From: Glandiceps talaboti
Taxonomy: Eukaryota; Hemichordata; Enteropneusta; Spengelidae
Assembly (NCBI RefSeq): GCF_964340395.1
Contig: NC_135571.1
Coordinates: forward strand, 5,316,953 to 5,380,952
Direction of reading: 5' to 3'
DNA: 64,000 nt
In this document: in pieces, positions 1 through 64,000 of the stretch
How the letters are laid out: each line of letters begins with the position of its first letter
Numbering within the stretch: position 1 is the stretch's first letter
Program-made: the position numbers and the translations under genes
Notes under the pieces: model-generated
What the model saw: the letters and a program-made list of their open reading frames with translations, nothing else
Database searches by the model: none
Told to the model about the DNA's origin: nothing

Positions 1-162
1 TGTTTCGAAACTTTTTTAAAAGTTATAATTAGAAAGACAAAAGACTTTACAGTTTGGCCACTGGTGGCGCTGTTTGTATAGTAACTTGCTTCAAGAGGGT
101 AACCAGAATATAATGTACAGTACTAACATTTGTGAATGTGAATATAGTTAAAGATTACTTAC
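1..162. other. intron sequence at window edge
   Basis: Intron following exon 25 of the KASH5-like gene. No further exon seen. Confidence 0.6.
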
Positions 163-57506
<57,344 letters not shown>

Positions 57507-57733
57507 ATTCAATATACAACTATCTTCAAATAATTTATGCGTAGAATTATCAAATATTATATATATCCAGGATATTATAAATACTCTTAATAAATACTGT
57601 TTGATGGAATATTTACAGTCTTATGATTTACAACATTAGTTTGTCATCTACACTGCACTACTGCAACTTTCCGTAACACTAGTCCAAGCTGTACATGTAC
57701 ATTTCAATATTTCCATGAAACAACAATCTGGTT
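57507..57733 (-). other. 5' UTR part of exon 1 of the KASH5-like gene
   Basis: Immediately upstream of the start codon. At 57734-57735 there is a minus-strand AG preceded by a T-rich tract, a good splice acceptor. I therefore infer that exon 1 begins at 57733 and that at least one further non-coding 5' exon lies to the right, at an unlocated position. An acceptor here means the transcription start is not at this point. Confidence 0.5.
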
Positions 57734-58389
57734 CTGTAATAAAAAAAAGAAGAGAAAATTTGATATTAAAATTTAAAGAATTTTTTGTCAAAATCTGTTT
57801 GTCAATATTTGTGATGACTTATTCAAATTAATATGAATTGAAATTACAAGTTGACTCTAGCTGCTAGACCCTTCCTAAGGCTGCTAACTTTAAAAGTAAC
57901 CACAGCTCAAATATGCCAATTGAAGACGCTGTTGAGGGCTTGCCCAAGTTGTGCACCAGTGGTACTGTCATCCTTGGGTTTTGTTCGGCAACCTTCCGAA
58001 CGCAGATCCAACATGAGGTCTTGTTACAAGACATTACTTGATTCTATATCCAGATTCTTTAGCCTATACACATGTAGATGTGTTTGGTGTGTGAATTTTG
58101 ATTAACCTGGCACACTATGTGATTCACTAGACCCTATCAAATTCAAAATTGTTGTAATTACATGTACTCTAGTTATTGTCATTTTGTTCATCAGAGTATT
58201 AAAATGAATCGAAGGACGAAATCATAATCTGCAATGCATATTGATGAGTTTAATTGAGGGAAAAATCTATATCATATATGTCATATTTTATCTTGTAGTA
58301 CTTCACAGTGGAGTTATAGTATATTATTAATGTACAAATTATATCACATTTATTGTGCATGTATAAATTTTATGATGTTTATTCAAGAC

Positions 58390-58564
58390 CAGTATGTGTG
58401 CCCTCTAAGCCAATTTGATGCCCACTGATGCAAACAATTTCTAATGACGCACCAAAATTCAGTGTCCCCTATCTCTTACTTTGTGGTGACTGAGAAGAAA
58501 ATATGCCAGTGTTTATCATTTTGACTCACAACGACAAAATTTGGCTATCATTAGGGGCACACTG
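58390..58564 (+). mobile_element. family D hAT-type MITE with 8-bp target duplication
   Basis: 175 bp, cagtatgtgtgccctctaag to ttaggggcacactg. Flanks ttcaagac and ctcaagac match at 7 of 8 positions. Confidence 0.88.
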
Positions 58565-58829
58565 CTCAAGACTTCTTTTGAGTTTAGCCTGGTCTCAATG
58601 CCAGACTTTGTTACACTTGTCATGTAAGGTGCACAATGTCTGAAGCCTCAAACTAAAACTGTAAAAGAATTTAGTTTTTTATCCTACATTGAACTATTGA
58701 TCTCATCCCTAAATGTGATTACAGATTTCCAATTTACCAGCGATGATTTAATGTTCCAATTCAAGTAATTCTTCATGTGAAACAAAATGAATGAAAGAAA
58801 ACATTCAGATATGGGTTATGCTCCTTTAC

Positions 58830-59095
58830 AATTGCCCCGGAGACGTGGATATCTGGCATGCTATACTGGTTTGACTATTCTAGTGAACACGGTTGTTAAG
58901 TCAGACAGCCACGTCTCTGGGCTACGTTTAAGGCTAACATTGACACACAATTGCCCAGAGACTTGGATATCTGGCATGCCATACTGGTTTGACTATTCTA
59001 GTGAACGCGGTTGTCAAGTCAGACAGCCATGTCGCTGGGCTACGTTTAAGGCTAACACGCACATCCCTGGGCTACATTTAAGGCTAACACGCACA
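58830..59095. mobile_element. tandem dimer of a palindromic ~100-bp element
   Basis: Two ~121-bp units, each starting GCCC(C/A)GAGAC(G/T)TGG and ending in the inverse CCA(C/T)GTC(T/G)CTGGGC, then gctacgtttaaggctaacac. A third, partial tail follows. Looks like a tandem MITE pair. Confidence 0.7.
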
Positions 59096-59289
59096 CACTG
59101 AGACCAAGAAACAAAAGGAAATATTTCTATCCCTATACTGAGATTGATGAATGTATTTAATAATTAATAAATTTTATATAAGAACCTGAGATTTTACAGC
59201 GTAAGAGACGTAGAGATTAACAATAATATTATTCAACTTCTAACTAATTATAAATTCCATTTGCCAAAATTGATGAAATGATTTCCTTT

Positions 59290-60350
59290 GCATGTGTTGT
59301 TATATTGAGTTGAAGACAGAATTAATAGTATGAGCTGTAGAGTTCACTCACTACTTACAATAAAATATTGAAAATGGTCATGATAACTATTTTTATGTAA
59401 TATGTGAACGCTATCTGGTTTTATTTTTTAGCAAAAGAATTTGATTTAGTGCAAGAGCTATTAAATTTTACTCACTACTTTGGAATTAATCATTGCCAAT
59501 GACATAACCATTTCTATATTATATGAAATTTATCCTTTTATAATAAAATTTTTCTTTGGGTGAACTAGAAAGTTACGGAAGTTCACTCACTATTCTGGAA
59601 TTAAATATTGTTAACATTATAACAATTTTTATGTAATATGTGAAAATTATCCAGCTTAGCAATATAATATTTCTTGGTGTGCTGGAGGAATAAGCGCTAT
59701 TAAATTTTACTCACTACTTTGGAATTAATCATTGCCAATGACAACCATTTCTATATGATATGAAATTTATCCTTTTATAATAAAATTTTTCTTTGGGTGA
59801 ACTAGAAAGCTAAGGAAGTTCACTCACTATTCTGGAATTAAATATTGTTAACATTATAACCATTTTTATGTAATATGTGAAAATTATCCGGCTTGGCAAT
59901 ATAATATTTCTTGGTGTGCTGGAGGAATAAGCGCTATTAAATTTTACTAAATTCTGTGGAATTAAATATTGTCAATGACATAACCATTTTTATGTAATAT
60001 GTTAAACTTATCTGGCTTAATAAAAGAATTTATCATTGGGGGAGAGAGAATTTATTAAATTTCACCCACTTCTGTGGAATTAAATATTGTTACTAACATT
60101 ATAACCATTTCTATCTTCTACATGAAAGTTTTTCGGCTAAGAGATGGAATTTTTTTCAGAGGAGCAAGAGCTGTTACATTTCACTCTCTTTTGTGGAATT
60201 AAATATTGTTAATAACATGATAACCATTTCTATCTTGTATGTGAAAGTTTTTAGACTAAGCGATGGACTTTTTTCTTTGGAGGAGTGACAGCTTAGTGAC
60301 ATGTTGTCACTCTTCTGGAATTAAATATTGTAAATGACAAAATGACCATG
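59290..60350. repeat. ~125-bp satellite array with ~250-bp higher-order period
   Basis: Units share tggaattaaatattgt, ataaccatttttatgtaata, tgtgaaaattatccggctt and gttcactcactattctgg. Alternating sub-types (e.g. 59450-59690 against 59690-59930) are more alike than neighbours, giving a dimeric period. Confidence 0.85.
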
Positions 60351-60356
60351 ATGATC

Positions 60357-60405
60357 AGTGTGCCCTCTAAGCCAATTTGACGTACCACTGACGCACATAA
60401 TTTCT
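60357..60405 (+). mobile_element. family D MITE, left-end fragment
   Basis: cagtgtgccctctaagccaa + tttgacgtaccactgacgca, then breaks off within the body. Confidence 0.8.
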
Positions 60406-61035
60406 AAAAAATCAAAGGTTGATTTCATGAACTTATTGATTAGTAAATTTTTACAAAAGGATCTCCCAATAGCCAAGGTTATGTTATATATTGTTCATTC
60501 TGTAATTGGATACTAACAATACAATACAATCTAGTATGACCTCCTCAAAGCTTAGTCTGGTGTGCCACAATACAGTGCATACAATAACTATAATTCTATT
60601 AAAATTTCAAGTTTTCTATACCTCAGGCAGACAACTGTTTTTCACCCAAATTTTCACCCTGTTCCAAAATCAGCATCTCAGAAATTAAGCCATATATTTG
60701 AGCCAACATTCGTGCATAAATATTATACTAGTATATCAGTGGAACCATTACAGAATTAGGATAAAGTCATTTCTTAAGTACACATTTATTATAACTCTAC
60801 CAGACAAGTTTTTCTTTCCAAAATTTTAAATTCTAATCTGACACAGACCTTTCAAGATACCCATTCAATACAAGAGAGCTTACAGCTGGTAAAACGAGAC
60901 ATCAATTAAATCACATTTTATATGATACTTCATGACATCAAAGCTTGTTCAGCTGTGTGTACCTTTTATTAAAGTTATATCAGACAGTTATATTACTTTT
61001 GATATTACTAGAAACTGACAAATTCAAACCATATT

Positions 61036-61340
61036 CATACCCTGGTAGTTGAGCTTTTCGGTTTTCTAAGATAAACACAAATTAAAACTATTGTCGCAAC
61101 ATGTTGATACGACAGTAATGACGTTGGTTTTAATAATTTGAAGTCTCTGTAGGAAGGCATCTCTGAAAACTTGTTTATTTAATAGCGTTACATGAACTTG
61201 CAGTGATGTTTTGGGACTCCCATGTTTATGCTATGTTGATCACAGAGTGATTACAGTCACACAGCAAAGGAACTGCTATTACCCACTTGTGTATATAGTC
61301 TCCCACACTGATTTAGTTTGCATTTATCTAATAGTAAACC
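61036..61340 (-). repeat. dispersed repeat family C, copy 3 (reverse)
   Basis: Reverse complement of the 22604/42712 order: aggcatctctgaaaacttgt, ttgggactcccatgtttatg, ctattacccacttgtgtata, tttagtttgcattt. Confidence 0.7.
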
Positions 61341-61903
61341 AATGGCTTGATTACCAGTGTCATATCTCACACTTGCACACAGCTTACATATGGTACATGC
61401 AACCTTGATCTAACTGTATATGCAGTGAATGAATACATACCTCCCTCAACGAAACCTTTGTTTGTCTCTGATTGTTATTCGCTCATTATCAATACATCAT
61501 CATACATCTAATTATCCTCCCCTGAATAGGCTTACACACATGTATGACCCCCTCTATGTGATTGTGTAGAGATGTGACATCACATATTGTGTATCTTTAC
61601 AAATGATATTAGGAAAGCTTACTTTATACAGCATATTCCCAATTTGGAGAATCAACTACACATTGGTAATTAGAGCTCACAAAGTACGTCAAACAGACCT
61701 TTGCGGGCAAACACAATCTTTCAAATTTAACAGCAGCACTATTGGTACACATGGTCACGAATCTTGTATACTTTAATAGTGCACACTAAACTTACCTTTC
61801 CCCTTCACTATACCCCTCCCCTCCTTCACCATACCCCCCCCCCACCTCCCCCTCCCCCCCCCCCCATATGATAGGGAAGCCTGTGAACTTAATATGTATC
61901 AAC

Positions 61904-62020
61904 CAGTGTGCTCTCTAAAGTCAATTTGACACACAACTGACACACACAATTTCTAGTGACGCACCAGTTTTTGTCATTTTAACTCATAACAAAAATTGGC
62001 TATCATTAGAGGGCACACTG
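61904..62020 (+). mobile_element. family D MITE, internally deleted copy
   Basis: 117 bp, cagtgtgctctctaaa to ttagagggcacactg, lacking the middle. Flanks gtatcaac and ctaccaac match at 6 of 8. Confidence 0.82.
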
Positions 62021-64000
62021 CTACCAACTTTACTAAACTAAAACTGAGCTGTATAGAAACCTATTTTCACTTTAAGATCATGAATTCAGTGACGTCAACT
62101 TGTACACATGCACACTGGAAACTATACTGGGAGTTCATCTCGTAAATGTGAACTGCACTGGGAATTGCTAAATTTTACCAAGTACTAATACCACAGTATC
62201 CAGAAATCAATCTTTTTTTTTTTGTATTTAAGAATCTTTTTCTTTTCCAGAAATCAATCTTTACAATGTTAACACAATTACCCTACAAAGTGCAAACACA
62301 CGTCTTAAGAAAATCATAAATGAATTTTTCTATATATAGCTGCTTTCTATCCTCTCTATACATATATTATACTCTGTATATTACATCACGTTATTCCAAC
62401 AAACACCACTGAAATGACAGATACAGCTGACTTTAGCGTTCACTTACTGATGAATAGTGCAGCTAATATAATACAAACGTGGAAAAGACGTTTTTAGAAC
62501 CCAGACAATGGCCTATGACTCTACAAAATTTCCATCACATGCATACAACATTAACGTCTAAATTAATATTGTTATGGAAATAAAAGCCCCACAGTTGCTG
62601 CCATTTAAAGATTTTCTTTCCAGGAAAAAGTTCCATCTGATTATCTCTAATTAAAGTAACCGGAACTGAAATTGCTTTCATAATTTTTTTTTTGATTAAG
62701 TAAATTTGAGATTAGGATTAAACTTTGGGTGTGAAAAACAGTTGTTGGACAGAGTTATAGAAAAAGTTGGTCCAGATCAGAGTAATCACAAATGCTCCAC
62801 TGAAAATATAGCACTAATGTGAGAACCTAGGATTGACACATGGGCCTTTACTTTTCTGGACTACATACTTCACAGAATCAAACAGTGTATTTATAACTCC
62901 ATGGGAAAAATTTCAATGTGTTTATTTTCATGAGATATATAAGTTAAGTTCCCTTGGTAACAAATACCATTCATATAAATAATGTACCTTTTATTTTCTA
63001 TACATACCACAGAGATATACTAATATTTGCACATTGCTATACAAGAACTATTATTCTGAGTTTCTAAGAGGTGATATTGAAAGATAATCAGATTGATAAT
63101 CAGTTTCCAGATTGATGACTGATGAATTTCTTGTGGTACGCCATTCCAAAGTTTCGGAGCACGGTTTGAAAAAGCACAGCAGTGCTGCTATGATGACTTA
63201 AGTTTGTAATATGTTACATCCACTTGTTACAATATAGCAAGGCTGACGTTACAGCTTTCATTTGTGATATATTATACGTCTGATCATTATATTGTACCAT
63301 TTTTTGTCATTACAACTTTACATTTGTGATACAATGCAGTCATTCCATTACATTGTAGCATTGTCATATATATTACACTTTACGCTATTATAATAACATA
63401 TTCTACTCAACACTGCAGCATTGACAATATTCACCGTAGTACATCGTAAGTACTAGTAGCTACTCGTCTTTACTCGTTACGACGCGTAATTACGATGCTT
63501 TTGATTTCGATGTCGCCCCTAAGATATACGCTCAGCAAAAATATGATCATTGGAATCAAGTAGTATGAAGATTACTACAATTACATTGTAAGCCTTATAA
63601 TACAATACACTTCATACTATACATGTAATCTCCTCACTCAGCCTTTAGGATAAAAAGATGAATGACAGAATGCAATACCCACAGGGATTCTAATCCTCCG
63701 CCAATGTAGGGATGATTTGATAACCTAATTATTGACTTAACTTTTACCTAGGAGTTGATTGTGAGTGTTGAAAGAATAGTTACATCATATGACTGAACTA
63801 CCTTGACATGGCATGAACTAAATTCACAGGTAAAAAAAACCATGAAATTAAACTTTATAATCATTACTAGGTATATGACATAGTGAGGTTGTTCTTCTGC
63901 CAAAAGCCGAATTGACTTCATAAGCTGAAGTATTGATTAAAATTTTGGCTGGGAGCTCACTCTCAGTGTCAGCAAAAGTAGTATTGAAAGTATAGTTATG

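Larger units (their letters stand above)
57734..64000. other. upstream region of the KASH5-like gene
   Basis: No coding gene supported. Contains MITEs, a satellite array and family C (listed). 62030-64000 is AT-rich with a poly(C)-rich patch near 61835-61865 and no recognised feature besides a unit related to 23355-23850. An upstream 5' UTR exon of the KASH5-like gene may be hidden here. Confidence 0.5.

Noticed and set aside
58787-59101. 104-residue frame with an internal repeat
   Set aside because: Lies in the tandem palindromic element dimer at 58830-59095.

Overview
This is metazoan nuclear DNA. The genes are split into short exons with GT/AG introns, and the DNA is AT-rich by eye (not computed) and crowded with microsatellites, minisatellites, palindromic non-autonomous DNA transposons and a tRNA-derived SINE. 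There is no sign of operons or prokaryotic signals. The repeat style (many acatgtacatgta motifs, hAT-type MITEs, a SINE with a conserved central block) and the gene content suggest a marine invertebrate, either a lophotrochozoan or a non-vertebrate deuterostome. I cannot place it more finely.

One gene dominates the window. It lies on the minus strand and I assembled it exon by exon: 25 coding exons from the start codon at 57506 to 163, all with GT donors and AG acceptors. Reading phases match at every junction, giving an uninterrupted 1709-codon partial protein whose C-terminal exons lie left of position 1. It has a Ser/Thr-rich N-terminal region of about 470 residues, a degenerate EF-hand pair split across exons 1 and 2, long coiled coils, and a long low-complexity tail. 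The EF-hand/coiled-coil block matches vertebrate KASH5 (CCDC155), the outer-nuclear-membrane LINC-complex dynein adaptor. The KASH anchor itself would lie outside the window.

A second gene is nested in antisense inside intron 11 of the first (36362-38161, plus strand). It is a single-exon type I membrane receptor: signal peptide, LRRNT, about six LRRs, LRRCT, one I-set Ig domain, Ser/Thr-rich stalk, transmembrane helix and a cytoplasmic tail. The tail carries four Y-x-x-[I/L] motifs, and the last two have exact ITAM spacing.

Layout: 1-10552, C-terminal half of the KASH5-like gene (exons 18-25) with tandem arrays between exons. 10553-31743, a 21-kb intron full of repeats, including a 971-bp near-perfect palindromic foldback element whose empty site is visible in a neighbouring repeat copy. 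31744-46482, coiled-coil exons 2-17 and the nested receptor. 46483-55967, a 9.5-kb repeat-rich intron. 55968-57733, exon 1 plus 5' UTR. 57734-64000, upstream DNA with satellites and MITEs and no supported coding region.

The two genes have no obvious functional link. Nesting is the only relationship the sequence shows.
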